From an uncultured Nitrososphaerota archaeon (GTDB taxonomy: Bacteria > Bacillota > Clostridia > Oscillospirales > Ruminococcaceae), in contig CAKXAF010000028.1 of assembly GCA_934869045.1 (NCBI GenBank), forward strand, positions 1 to 14,304: a stretch of DNA of 14,304 bases, in the 5' to 3' direction. Position 1 is the first letter of the stretch. Each line of letters opens with the position of its first letter. Shown here one piece after another: positions 6,204-13,762 of the stretch. A program made the position numbers and the translations under genes. The notes beneath the pieces were generated by a model, which did no database searches, was not told the origin of the DNA, and worked only from the letters and a program-made list of their open reading frames with translations.

Positions 6204-7526
6204 TTACATCATGGGAAAGCGCATTCTACGCTTGCCTTTTTTGCCGGTGAACTGCTTCATCATGGTCTTCATCTGGTCAAACTGCTTGAGAAGGCGATTG
6301 ACATCCTCCACCCGGGTGCCGGAACCGGCGGCGATGCGCCGTTTACGGGACGGGTTGATGATAGCGGGCTTTTCCCGTTCAGCGGGGGTCATAGAGGTGA
6401 TCATGGCCTCGACCCGGGCAAACTGCCGTTCGTCGATGTCCATGCTGTCTACCTTGGCGCCCATGCCGGGGAGCATCCCTAGAATCTGCTTGATGGAGCC
6501 CATTTTGGTGACCTGGCGGAGATTTTCCAGCAGATCGTTCATATCGAAGCTGTTCTCCTTCATCTTCCTGGCCAGCTTGGCGGCTTCCTTTTCGTCCACT
6601 GCGCTCTGGGCCTTTTCGATGAGGGTCAGCACGTCGCCCATGCCCAGGATCCGGGAGGCCATCCGTTCGGGGTGGAAGGGCTCAAGATCGTCGATCTTCT
6701 CGCCGATGCCGGAAAATTTAATGGGCTTTCCGGTGACCTGGAGGACCGAGATGGCGGCGCCGCCGCGGGTGTCGGAGTCCAGCTTGGTGAGGATGACGCC
6801 GGTGATGGGGAGGGCTTTATTGAAGGTGTCGGCGACGTTGACGGCGTCCTGGCCGGTCATGGAATCGACGACGAGGAGAATTTCATTGGGGCTGACAGCG
6901 GCTTCGATGTTTTTGAGTTCTTCCATGAGGACCTCGTCAATATGAAGGCGGCCGGCAGTATCCAGGATGACCAGATCGTTGCCGTGGTCTTTGGCAAATT
7001 TCAGGGCCTCCGTGGCGATGGTGACGGGATTGGTCTGGCCCATTTCGAAGACTTGGGCGCCGGCTTTTTCGCCGACGATTTTCAGCTGGTCGATGGCGGC
7101 CGGGCGGTAGATGTCGCAGGCCACCAGAAGAGGACGGTGGCCCTGGCCTTTAAAATATTTGGCCAGCTTGGCAGAGTGAGTGGTCTTGCCGCTGCCCTGC
7201 AGGCCGCACATAAGGATAACGCAGGGCGGTTTGGCGGGAAAATTGATACGGGCGTTGTCCCGACCCATGAGATTGGTCAGCTCTTCATTGACGATTTTGA
7301 TGACCTGCTGGGCAGGGGTCAGGCTTTCCAGAACCTCCTGGCCCACGGCGCGTTCGCTGACGGTTTTGACGAAATCCTTGACGACCTTATAGTTGACGTC
7401 AGCTTCGAGCAGGGCCATTTTGACTTCCCGCATGGCGTCCTTGATGTCGCTCTCACTGAGCTTGCCTTTGCTTTTCAGCTTCTTAAAGGCGGCGGCCAGC
7501 TTTTCGGAAAGACTTTCAAAAGCCAA
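6204..7526 (-). CDS. ffh: Signal recognition particle protein Ffh (SRP54)
   Basis: Ffh is the GTPase of the signal recognition particle; with the 4.5S/scRNA it binds signal sequences on nascent chains and docks with FtsY at the membrane. The N domain (about 1-90) contains ALLEADVNYKVVKDF. The G domain has the P-loop GLQGSGKTT at 108-116, CDIYRPAAIDQL at 137-148, DTAGR at 189-193, and TKLDSDTRGGAA at 247-258. The Met-rich M domain (about 325-430) has the RNA-contact segment around NPSRKRRIAAGSG (391-403). The 440-residue length is normal. The start codon is TTG (7526-7524), preceded by GAGGAGGG at 8 bases; no better ATG exists in frame. The SRP RNA gene itself is not in the window. Confidence 0.98.
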   Translation of the reverse strand: MAFESLSEKLAAAFKKLKSKGKLSESDIKDAMREVKMALLEADVNYKVVKDFVKTVSERAVGQEVLESLTPAQQVIKIVNEELTNLMGRDNARINFPAKPPCVILMCGLQGSGKTTHSAKLAKYFKGQGHRPLLVACDIYRPAAIDQLKIVGEKAGAQVFEMGQTNPVTIATEALKFAKDHGNDLVILDTAGRLHIDEVLMEELKNIEAAVSPNEILLVVDSMTGQDAVNVADTFNKALPITGVILTKLDSDTRGGAAISVLQVTGKPIKFSGIGEKIDDLEPFHPERMASRILGMGDVLTLIEKAQSAVDEKEAAKLARKMKENSFDMNDLLENLRQVTKMGSIKQILGMLPGMGAKVDSMDIDERQFARVEAMITSMTPAEREKPAIINPSRKRRIAAGSGTRVEDVNRLLKQFDQMKTMMKQFTGKKGKRRMRFPMM

Positions 7527-7568
7527 ATTCAGGACCCTCCTCTATACAAATTGTAATAAACGACATTT

Positions 7569-7943
7569 TTATCCAAAATTCTCGTCCAGATAGCCATTGA
7601 GCAGTTGGCGGACGATCCGGGCATTTTCATCAATAGACTGGGAAAAGGTAAAGCCACGGTTGACACGTTCGATTTCCGCGCAGCGGGCGGTGGCTTCCTC
7701 GGTGACAGCGACGAGGCGCTTAAATTTTTCGGCGAAGTGGAGCTTTCCCTCCAGTTCCAGGAGGTAAGCCTCCCCGCGCTTAATGCTGTCGCGGACGCCC
7801 TGACGGGTGATTTCCTCATGCTCAGCAATTTCAGCCAGGGAAAGATCCTGGTTGTAATAGAGCTCCATGACGTCCTGCTGTTTGTCGGTGAGCATATCTC
7901 CGTAAAGGTCCAGAAGGTCCGAGATGGCCAGATTTTTGCTCAT
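7569..7943 (-). CDS. ylxM: Putative HTH DNA-binding protein, YlxM (UPF0122 family)
   Basis: This is a 124-residue protein with a sigma-70 region-4-like helix-turn-helix at about residues 15-65: MLTDKQQDVMELYYNQDLS, then LAEIAEHEEITRQGVRDSI and KRGEAYLLELE. YlxM lies immediately upstream of ffh across Firmicutes, and is thought to be connected to SRP function, though its exact role is unsettled. Here it is the first gene of the operon, 42 bases ahead of ffh. The C-terminal part beyond residue 70 is helical and charged and slightly longer than in the shortest family members. The ATG at 7943 has AAAGGA 9 bases upstream. A perfect palindrome on its own promoter makes autoregulation conceivable, but that is inference. 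Confidence 0.94.
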   Translation of the reverse strand: MSKNLAISDLLDLYGDMLTDKQQDVMELYYNQDLSLAEIAEHEEITRQGVRDSIKRGEAYLLELEGKLHFAEKFKRLVAVTEEATARCAEIERVNRGFTFSQSIDENARIVRQLLNGYLDENFG

Positions 7944-7980
7944 GGGCGTTCTTCCTTTCCCGCTTTGGAGGTGTAAACCT

Positions 7981-7999
7981 ATTACCTTTACAAGGTAAT
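7981..7999. promoter_or_regulatory. 19-bp palindrome over the ylxM transcription start (operator-like)
   Basis: ATTACCTT (7981-7988) and AAGGTAAT (7992-7999) are perfect inverted repeats around TAC. The palindrome begins directly after the -10 box and is centred about on the predicted start point, the classic position for a repressor operator. It could alternatively form a 5'-end hairpin in the RNA, but the start point would cut off part of one arm, so a DNA site is more likely. Confidence 0.6.
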
Positions 8000-8028
8000 A
8001 TTATACCGGAAAGACGCCGAGCTGTCAA
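8000..8028 (-). promoter_or_regulatory. Consensus sigma-A promoter of the ylxM-ffh-rpsP-khpA-rimM-trmD operon
   Basis: On the minus strand, TTGACA (8028-8023) and TATAAT (8005-8000) both match consensus at all six positions and are separated by exactly 17 bases. The predicted start is near 7992, giving a leader of about 50 bases before ylxM. The -35 box lies 11 bases after the stop of the upstream Nudix gene. Confidence 0.95.
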
Positions 8029-8038
8029 GTGATTTCCT

Positions 8039-8650
8039 TTACATCGGTGAATTTTCTGGGGATTCTCCGATTCGCACAAAACGCGGGAAGGTTTCTCCGT
8101 CTTTTGTGACGGTTTCACTGAACATCAGGGCTGGGCGAACCCAAATCGCACCTTCTCCGGAAAGTGGACGGTAGACGGTCATGGGCTCCAGGGTCTCGGA
8201 GTGGCGGGCCAGGGCGAGAACCTGGTATTCCTTTCCTTTAAAATGGCGGTAGCGACCGGGGCGGATGCCGTAGGCGGCGGCCAGGCGGGCGACCAGCCCG
8301 GTGTCGGCGGGGCAGAAATCCAGACGGGTAAGGTCATCCGGGGTGGCCCAGAGAAGCTGGGTATGGACGTTGGAAACGGGTTCGCCGTCCTCCAGAATGG
8401 CAAAATAGAAGGAGAGGCGGACCTCCCGGTCCGGGTATTGGTGCGTGATTTCGGCGCAGAGCCCACCAACAGAAACGGCGGCGCCCAGCTCCTCGCGGCA
8501 TTCCCGGCGGAGGGTGTCGGGAAGGGCTTCCCCCGGCTCCCGCTTGCCGCCTGGGAACTCCCAGAGTCCGGCGCAGCTGCCGGTTCCTCCGCGTTTTCCA
8601 ACGAGGATGCGGCCGTTTTGTTCGATGATTGCGGCGGCGACTTCGATCAT
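8039..8650 (-). CDS. Nudix hydrolase (MutT-like) fused to a C-terminal DUF1653 domain
   Basis: Residues 1-125 form a Nudix domain. The Nudix box is complete: Gly35, Glu41, Arg49-Glu50, Glu53-Glu54 and Gly56 in the pattern Gx5Ex7REUxEExGU. The preceding GLWEFPGGK and the ILVGKR segment resemble MutT/8-oxo-dGTP diphosphatases, which clean oxidised nucleotides from the pool; the real substrate is not determined. From about residue 132 to 195 the sequence GRYRHFKGKEYQVLALARHS, TVYRPL, IWVRPALMF and PRFVRI matches DUF1653, a small domain of unknown function usually found as a separate protein. Total length is 203 residues, against roughly 130 for plain MutT. The ATG at 8650 has AAAAGGAG 7 bases upstream. 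It appears to be a one-gene unit: a probable terminator of the leucine operon lies upstream, and the ylxM promoter starts just after its stop. No clear promoter is visible in 8651-8773. Confidence 0.93.
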   Translation of the reverse strand: MIEVAAAIIEQNGRILVGKRGGTGSCAGLWEFPGGKREPGEALPDTLRRECREELGAAVSVGGLCAEITHQYPDREVRLSFYFAILEDGEPVSNVHTQLLWATPDDLTRLDFCPADTGLVARLAAAYGIRPGRYRHFKGKEYQVLALARHSETLEPMTVYRPLSGEGAIWVRPALMFSETVTKDGETFPRFVRIGESPENSPM

Positions 8651-8773
8651 AACAAGCTCCTTTTAAGGCAGATTTGGGGGATTTGTTTTTAGGGTTTCCG
8701 TTTTGTCTGCGCAGATATTCCGCAGCTTCAGAGCGTGGGGAAGGACGCTGCCTCTCCACCCTGCGATTTTTTG

Positions 8774-8800
8774 AAAAAAATCCAGTAAAACTTTTATTGG
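8774..8800 (-). terminator. Probable terminator of the leu operon
   Basis: Reading the minus strand after leuB, CCAATAAAA (8800-8792) pairs with TTTTACTGG (8790-8782) with one mismatch and a three-base loop, followed by one A and seven T (8780-8774). The stem is AT-rich and weak, 41 bases past the leuB stop. The rest of the gap to 8651 contains small GC hairpins (for example CTGCG/CGCAG around 8703-8721) with no T tract. Confidence 0.55.
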
Positions 8801-8840
8801 TTCTTTTGTGAAATGATACAAGATGTATAATTTTAAGATA

Positions 8841-9914
8841 TTATCCGATTTGCTGAAGAATTTTGGCGCCCATCTCCTGGCATCCTACTTTAATACAGCT
8901 CCCGCTCAGGATATCAGCGGTGCGGAAGCCGGCGTCAAGGACGCGATTCACGGCGGTTTCGATACTGGCGGCCTCTGTATCCAGACCGAAGGAATAGCGG
9001 AGCATCATGGCGGCGGAGAGGATAGCGCCGATGGGGTTGGCAATATCCTGGCCCGCGATATCGGGGGCTGAGCCATGAATAGGCTCATACATGCCTCGGG
9101 TCCCATCTCCCAGGGAAGCGGAGGCCATCATGCCGATGGAGCCGGTGATCATGCTGGCTTCATCGGAGAGGATATCGCCAAAGAGGTTTTCGGTGACGAT
9201 GACGTCAAACTGGGAGGGGTCTTTGACCAGCTGCATGGCAGCGTTGTCCACCAGCATATCCGCGCAGGCGACATCGGGGTATTCCGCGGCGGTCTGGCGG
9301 ATCACCTCCCGCCAGAGCCGGGAGGTATCCAGCACGTTGGCCTTGTCCACGGAGGTGACCCGGCCGCGGCGTTTCCGGGCGATGGAGAAGGCGGTCCGGG
9401 CGATACGCCGGATTTCATGGGCGGCATAGGTCATATCGTCATGGGCGGTGAGCTCGCCGTTTTCTTCAGCGGTGACGTGGGCGCCGAAGTAGGCCCCGCC
9501 AATCAGCTCCCGGACCATCATCAGGTCGATGCCCCGGGCGGTAATTTCCGGCTTCAGGGGGGAGGCTCCCGCCAGCTGGGGAAAGAGCCGGGCCGGGCGG
9601 AGGTTGGCATAGAGCCCCATGGCCGAGCGGATCCCCAGAAGGGCCGCCTCCGGGCGGATTTCTTTGGGGACGCCGTCCCATTTGGGGCCGCCCACCGCGC
9701 CCAGGAGGACGCTGTCGCAGTCCAGGCATTTTTGCAGGGATTCCTCCGGGAGGGAGTCGCCGAAGGCGTCGATGGCGCAGCCGCCTGCGAGAATTTCCTG
9801 ATAAAGAAAGGTATGTCCGTACATTTCGGCGATCCGGTCCAGGACGCGGAGGGCCTGGGCAACGATCTCGGGGCCGATGCCGTCGCCGCGGATGACGGTG
9901 ATGGTCTTCTGCAT
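8841..9914 (-). CDS. leuB: 3-isopropylmalate dehydrogenase
   Basis: LeuB oxidatively decarboxylates 3-isopropylmalate to 2-oxoisocaproate using NAD, the third committed step of leucine synthesis, in the cytoplasm. The family motifs are present: ITVIRGDGIGPEI at 5-17, LYANLRPARLFP at 101-112 with substrate arginines, MMVRELIGGAYFG at 132-144 with Arg135 and Tyr142, catalytic Lys191 in VDKANVL, Asp223 in MLVDNAAMQ, and Asp247/Asp251 in NLFGDILSDEAS. GSAPDIAGQDIANP (281-294) is the cofactor-binding loop. At 357 residues the length is standard. The ATG at 9914 has AAGGAG 8 bases upstream and follows leuD by 21 bases. It is the last gene of the leu operon. Confidence 0.98.
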   Translation of the reverse strand: MQKTITVIRGDGIGPEIVAQALRVLDRIAEMYGHTFLYQEILAGGCAIDAFGDSLPEESLQKCLDCDSVLLGAVGGPKWDGVPKEIRPEAALLGIRSAMGLYANLRPARLFPQLAGASPLKPEITARGIDLMMVRELIGGAYFGAHVTAEENGELTAHDDMTYAAHEIRRIARTAFSIARKRRGRVTSVDKANVLDTSRLWREVIRQTAAEYPDVACADMLVDNAAMQLVKDPSQFDVIVTENLFGDILSDEASMITGSIGMMASASLGDGTRGMYEPIHGSAPDIAGQDIANPIGAILSAAMMLRYSFGLDTEAASIETAVNRVLDAGFRTADILSGSCIKVGCQEMGAKILQQIG

Positions 9915-9935
9915 GAAAATTGCTCCTTCCGGGTC

Positions 9936-10415
9936 TTATTTCAGGGAGTTCAGCAGACCGCCCTTGCGGATGATGTCCTTGATAAAGTCCGGGAAGGGCT
10001 CGGCCTGATAGGTTTCGTTTTTGGTGAGGTTTTGGATCAGCCCGGTGTCAAAGTCCACCGAGATCTCGTCCCCGGCGGCGATGCGGACGCTGGCTTCGGG
10101 GCATTCCAGGATAGCAAGGCCGATGTTGATGGCGTTGCGGTAGAAGATCCGGGCAAAGGCTTTGGCGATGACGCAGGAGATGCCGGCGGCTTTGATGGCG
10201 ATGGGGGCGTGCTCTCTGGAGGAGCCGCAGCCAAAGTTCTGGCCGCCGACCAGAATGTCGCCGGGATGGACGTTTTTGACGAAATCCGGATCCAAGTCTT
10301 CCATACAGTGGGCGGCCAGTTCCCGATGGTCGGCGGTGTTGAGGTAACGGGCGGGGATGATGACGTCGGTGTCGACATTGTCGCCGTATGTGCGGGCGGT
10401 TCCGTGGGCGTTCAT
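9936..10415 (-). CDS. leuD: 3-isopropylmalate dehydratase small subunit
   Basis: LeuD forms the swivelling small subunit of isopropylmalate isomerase with LeuC, turning 2-isopropylmalate into 3-isopropylmalate. At 159 residues it is the short form (LeuD2/HacB-like) found in Clostridia and archaea, in contrast to the 200-residue proteobacterial form. The motifs DNVDTDVIIPARYL (12-25) and QNFGCGSSREHAPIAI (59-74) are clear, as is the FARIFYRNAINIGL segment. The ATG at 10415 is preceded by AAAGGAT about 11 bases upstream, and the gap from leuC is 30 bases. The pairing of a short LeuD with a 418-residue LeuC is the expected one. Confidence 0.97.
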   Translation of the reverse strand: MNAHGTARTYGDNVDTDVIIPARYLNTADHRELAAHCMEDLDPDFVKNVHPGDILVGGQNFGCGSSREHAPIAIKAAGISCVIAKAFARIFYRNAINIGLAILECPEASVRIAAGDEISVDFDTGLIQNLTKNETYQAEPFPDFIKDIIRKGGLLNSLK

Positions 10416-10445
10416 AGTAAAATCAATCCTTTCGATGAAGTCCGG

Positions 10446-11702
10446 TCAGGCCAGGGGGCTGGCCAGCTTTCCGGCAATGGCGGAGGCGGCGGCCACTGCG
10501 GGGCTGGCCAGATAGACCTCCGAATCCACGTGGCCCATCCGGCCGACAAAATTGCGGTTGGTGGTGGCTACAGCCCGCTCGCCGGCGGCCAGAATTCCCA
10601 TGTAGCCCCCCAGGCAGGGGCCGCAGGTGGGGGTGGAGACGGCGCAGCCCGCATCGATGAAAATTTCCATGTACCCCAGCCGGACGCAGTCCTTCCAGAC
10701 CTGCTGGGTGGCCGGGATGATGATACAGCGGACCCCGGGCGCGACCTTTTTACCACGGAGGAGTTCTGCCGCAGCTGCCATATCCGAAAGGCGGCCGTTG
10801 GTGCAGGAGCCGATGACCACTTGGTCAATGGGGATCTCGCCGATCTCGCCGAAGGTCTTGGCATTTTCCGGGAGATGGGGGAAGGCCACAGTGGGTTCGA
10901 TCTCCGAAAGGTTTACCTCGATGGTCTGATCGTAGACGGCGTCGGGATCGGCGGTATAGGCGGTCACAGGACGGCTCACACGGCCGCGGATGTAGTCCCT
11001 GGTGACTTCGTCCGCCTCAAAGATGCCGTTTTTCGCCCCGGCTTCGATGGCCATGTTGGCGATGCAGAGGCGGTCGTCCATAGTGAGATTCTTCAGGCCG
11101 GGGCCGGTGAATTCCATGGATTTGTAGAGGGCGCCGTCCACCCCGATCCGGCCGATGATGTGGAGAATCACGTCTTTACCGGAGACAAAGGGCCTCAATT
11201 GGCCGGAGACGCGGAATTTGATGGCCGATGGGACCTTGAACCAGGCCTGACCGGTGGCCATGGCGGCGGCCATGTCCGTGGAACCGACGCCGGTGGAAAA
11301 AGCGCCGAGGGCGCCGTAGGTGCAGGTGTGGGAGTCCGCGCCGATGATGCACTCGCCGGGAGCCGCCAGGCCCTTTTCCGGGAGGAGGGCGTGCTCGATG
11401 CCCATCTGGCCCACGTCGAAATAGTTGGCGATGTCAAAGCGCCGGGCGAAGGCGCGGCACTGTTGGCACTGGGCGGCGGCCTTGATGTCCTTATTAGGGG
11501 CGAAATGGTCCATAACCAGGGAGATTTTGGTGCGGTCGAAGACCGAAGGAAAGCCTGCTTTTTCAAACTCGTTGATAGCTACGGGGGAGGTGATGTCGTT
11601 GCCCAGGACCATGTCCAGCCCGGCGCGGATCAGCTGGCCTGCCTTGACCTCGGGGAGGCCGGCATGGGCCGCAAGGATCTTTTGGGTCATTGTCATTGCC
11701 AT
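10446..11702 (-). CDS. leuC: 3-isopropylmalate dehydratase large subunit
   Basis: LeuC is the aconitase-fold large subunit that holds the catalytic [4Fe-4S] cluster. The three cluster cysteines are visible: Cys300 in VIGSCTNGR and Cys360/Cys363 in TCGPCLGG. DHFAPNKDI (65-73), GADSHTCTYGALGAF (121-135) and GVGSTDMA (138-145) are also family motifs. With 418 residues it is the shorter LeuC2/HacA type. I chose the ATG at 11702, since GGAAAGGA lies 8 bases upstream; the in-frame ATG at 11711 directly abuts the ribosome site and cannot use it. The gap from leuA is 25 bases. The next gene, leuD, encodes its partner subunit. Confidence 0.97.
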   Translation of the reverse strand: MAMTMTQKILAAHAGLPEVKAGQLIRAGLDMVLGNDITSPVAINEFEKAGFPSVFDRTKISLVMDHFAPNKDIKAAAQCQQCRAFARRFDIANYFDVGQMGIEHALLPEKGLAAPGECIIGADSHTCTYGALGAFSTGVGSTDMAAAMATGQAWFKVPSAIKFRVSGQLRPFVSGKDVILHIIGRIGVDGALYKSMEFTGPGLKNLTMDDRLCIANMAIEAGAKNGIFEADEVTRDYIRGRVSRPVTAYTADPDAVYDQTIEVNLSEIEPTVAFPHLPENAKTFGEIGEIPIDQVVIGSCTNGRLSDMAAAAELLRGKKVAPGVRCIIIPATQQVWKDCVRLGYMEIFIDAGCAVSTPTCGPCLGGYMGILAAGERAVATTNRNFVGRMGHVDSEVYLASPAVAAASAIAGKLASPLA

Positions 11703-11727
11703 GAAAATCATCCTTTCCAGAAGTATG

Positions 11728-13398
11728 TCAGCGGATCATCCGGTTGACGGCGGAGAACAGGGCCTTGACCGAGGCGTAGATGATATCGTCCTGGATGCCC
11801 ACGCCCCAGAAGGTCCTGCCGTCTTCGCCGGTGATGGAAACGTAGGCCACCGCCTGGGAGCTGGAGCCTTCCTCCAAAGCGTGTTCCTTATAAGTCAAGT
11901 TGGAGAAATGAACGCCGAGGTTCTCCCGGATGGCGTTGGAGACCGCGTCCAGGCGTCCGTTTCCAGAGCCGGTGATCTCCCGGGTTTCGCCGTCCCGCTG
12001 GATGGTCAGGGTGGCGTGGATGCCGCCGTTGCGGGTGTAGTGGTAGTCGGCAAGGCAGATGGGGGACTCCAGGTTGACGTATTCGGCGTGGAAAATCTCC
12101 AGCACCTCCTGGGGACTCATCTCCTGGTGCTTGTGATCTGAGATTCCCTTCACGGTGTAGCCGAACTCCTCCCGCATTTTCTTGGGGAGATCGTAGCCGA
12201 AATTCTGTTCCAGCAGGTAGCCGATGCCGCCCTTGCCGGACTGGGAATTGATGCGGATGACATCGGTCTGATACTCCCTGCCCACGTCCTGGGGGTCGAT
12301 GGGGAGGTAGGGGACGGTCCAGAGGGGACACTGACGCTCTTCCCGCCATTTCATGCCCTTGGCGATGGCGTCCTGGTGGGAGCCGGAGAAGGCGGCGAAG
12401 ACCAGCTTGCCGGAATAGGGCTGGCGGTCGTAGACGTGCATCCGGGTGACGCGCTCATAAAGCTCGGTAATCTCCGGCATATTGGAGAAGTCCAGCTTCG
12501 GATCCACGCCCTGGGAGAAGAGATTCATGCCCAGAGTGACGATGTCCACGTTGCCGGTGCGCTCGCCGTTGCCGAAGAGGGTGCCCTCCACCCGTTCTGC
12601 TCCGGCAAGGAGGGCCATTTCCGTATCGGCCACAGCACAGCCCCGGTCGTTATGGGGATGGACCGAGAGGATGACATTTTCCCGGTACCGGAGGTTTTCC
12701 GACAGGAACTCGACCTGGTTGGCGTAAATGTGCGGCATGGAAACGGAAACAGTCACGGGAAGGTTGATGATGACCTTGCTGTCCGGTGCAGGATGCCAGA
12801 CATCCAGGACAGCGTTGCAGATCTCCAAGGCAAAATCCATTTCGGTACCGGTGAAGCTCTCCGGGGAATATTCGAAGCGGAGATTTCCATCGAAGTCCCT
12901 GGCGTACTGGTTGAAAAGCCGGGCTCCGGAGACGGCGATGGCGATGATCTCTTTCTTGGACTTGCGGAAGACCTGTTCCCGCTGGGCTACGGAGGTGGAA
13001 TTGTAGAGGTGGACCACTGCGTTTTTGCAGCCCTTGAGGGACTCAAAGGTTTTTTGAATGATATGTTCCCGGGCTTGGGTGAGAACCTGGACGGTGACGT
13101 CGTCGGGGATCAAGTCCTTTTCGATGAGGGTGCGGAGAAAATTATACTCCGTTTCAGAGGCGGCGGGGAAGCCCACCTCGATCTCCTTGAAGCCAATTTT
13201 GCAGAGAAGCTGGAAGAATTCCACCTTTTCCTCCAGGCTCATGGGGATGATCAGGGACTGGTTGCCATCCCGGAGATCCACGCTGCACCAGGCTGGGGCC
13301 TTTTCCACGTGATCCTTCCGCATCCATTTCCCCAGGGGCTTTTCCGGGGTCTGGGGAGGGAGAAAGTAGTTGATGGCGTATTTCTGGTAATTTTTCAT
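11728..13398 (-). CDS. leuA: 2-isopropylmalate synthase (long, LeuA2 type)
   Basis: LeuA condenses acetyl-CoA with 2-oxoisovalerate, the first committed and leucine-inhibited step of leucine synthesis. The TIM-barrel catalytic domain starts with APAWCSVDLRDGNQSL (34-49), includes the substrate-binding EVGFPAASETE (74-84), and has the metal-binding HPHNDRG at 247-253 and GTLFGNGERTGN at 272-283. The C-terminal part from about 420 is the LeuA allosteric dimer domain, with GSGNGRLDAVSNAI at 477-490. At 556 residues it is the actinobacterial/yeast-like long form rather than the 510-residue form. The ATG at 13398 has GGAAAGGA 8 bases upstream. The frame stays open into the riboswitch leader up to 13689, but that part is not coding. 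Expression is set by the T-box upstream. Confidence 0.97.
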   Translation of the reverse strand: MKNYQKYAINYFLPPQTPEKPLGKWMRKDHVEKAPAWCSVDLRDGNQSLIIPMSLEEKVEFFQLLCKIGFKEIEVGFPAASETEYNFLRTLIEKDLIPDDVTVQVLTQAREHIIQKTFESLKGCKNAVVHLYNSTSVAQREQVFRKSKKEIIAIAVSGARLFNQYARDFDGNLRFEYSPESFTGTEMDFALEICNAVLDVWHPAPDSKVIINLPVTVSVSMPHIYANQVEFLSENLRYRENVILSVHPHNDRGCAVADTEMALLAGAERVEGTLFGNGERTGNVDIVTLGMNLFSQGVDPKLDFSNMPEITELYERVTRMHVYDRQPYSGKLVFAAFSGSHQDAIAKGMKWREERQCPLWTVPYLPIDPQDVGREYQTDVIRINSQSGKGGIGYLLEQNFGYDLPKKMREEFGYTVKGISDHKHQEMSPQEVLEIFHAEYVNLESPICLADYHYTRNGGIHATLTIQRDGETREITGSGNGRLDAVSNAIRENLGVHFSNLTYKEHALEEGSSSQAVAYVSITGEDGRTFWGVGIQDDIIYASVKALFSAVNRMIR

Positions 13399-13453
13399 AC
13401 AAGGCATCCTTTCCGGCCCGCCGGAGCGGGTCCTCTGAGAAGAGCGGGGCAAC

Positions 13454-13492
13454 AAAAAGCCCCCGTTTCCTGCATTTGCAAGAAACGGAAGC
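13454..13492 (-). terminator. Regulated terminator of the leuA T-box
   Basis: A 15-pair stem, 13492-13478 with 13473-13459, closes on an AAAT loop and runs into five T (13458-13454). Three pairs are G-U wobbles. Its left arm contains the CUUCCGU and UUCUUG segments used by the antiterminator, so the two folds exclude each other. Confidence 0.93.
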
Positions 13493-13727
13493 CATCCTTC
13501 CGCGGTACCATTCTTGTTGGCGCAGATGCGCCCGCCTCTGTCCATCGGCGCGCTCCGGCGCGAATGGAGTCCCGTGATAACGGTGGGAAACCCGGTCCTG
13601 CCTACTTGGGATCCGTTCAGCGGACAGCTCGAGGGCCAGCTGGGCGCCCGGTCCGGCTCTGCCTCGCACCATCCGGCAGCTCTCTGCATCCATCCTCGGA
13701 GTCCATATCCCTGTCACAGCTTTTCTG
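13454..13727 (-). ncRNA. T-box riboswitch (leader RNA) controlling the leu operon
   Basis: The leader between the predicted start (about 13727) and leuA has all T-box parts. Stem I: GGGAU (13711-13707) pairs with AUCCC (13612-13608), GGAC (13704-13701) with GUCC (13625-13622), CGAGG with CCUCG, and the apex AGAGAG-CUGCC-loop-GGCAG carries the usual AG-bulge and terminal loop. The Stem II/IIA-B element is seen as AAGUAGGC...ACCGGG...CCCACCGUUAUC (about 13607-13575). Antiterminator: CAAGAA (13516-13511) pairs with UUCUUG (13484-13479), the 7-base bulge is UGGUACC (13510-13504), and GCGGAAG (13503-13497) pairs with CUUCCGU (13491-13485). The UGGU would pair with an uncharged tRNA ending in ACCA, as tRNA-Leu does. 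A CUG triplet (13620-13618) in the proximal internal loop of Stem I, followed by A, is a candidate leucine specifier. Uncharged tRNA-Leu would favour antitermination. Confidence 0.96.
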
Positions 13728-13733
13728 TATATC

Positions 13734-13762
13734 AGTATAGCGGATAAAAAATGTTTTGTCAA
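13734..13762 (-). promoter_or_regulatory. Sigma-A promoter of the leuA leader and operon
   Basis: On the minus strand, TTGACA (13762-13757) and TATACT (13739-13734) are separated by 17 bases. The predicted start near 13727 yields a leader of about 330 bases, which fits a T-box plus spacer. Confidence 0.92.

Noticed and set aside
8651..8773. A promoter for the Nudix gene in its upstream gap.
   Set aside because: I found no pair of boxes with acceptable spacing; only small GC hairpins without T tracts are visible, so no feature was called.
9075..11747. An 890-codon open frame on the plus strand opposite leuB, leuD and leuC.
   Set aside because: It is antisense to three well-supported genes. 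Its Gly/Asp/Val-rich translation has no domain signature, it lacks a ribosome site, and long antisense frames are expected from GC-rich third positions.
13399..13689. A 97-codon N-terminal extension of leuA.
   Set aside because: The region is the T-box leader RNA. The extension has no ribosome site, whereas the ATG at 13398 has a good one and family homology begins there.
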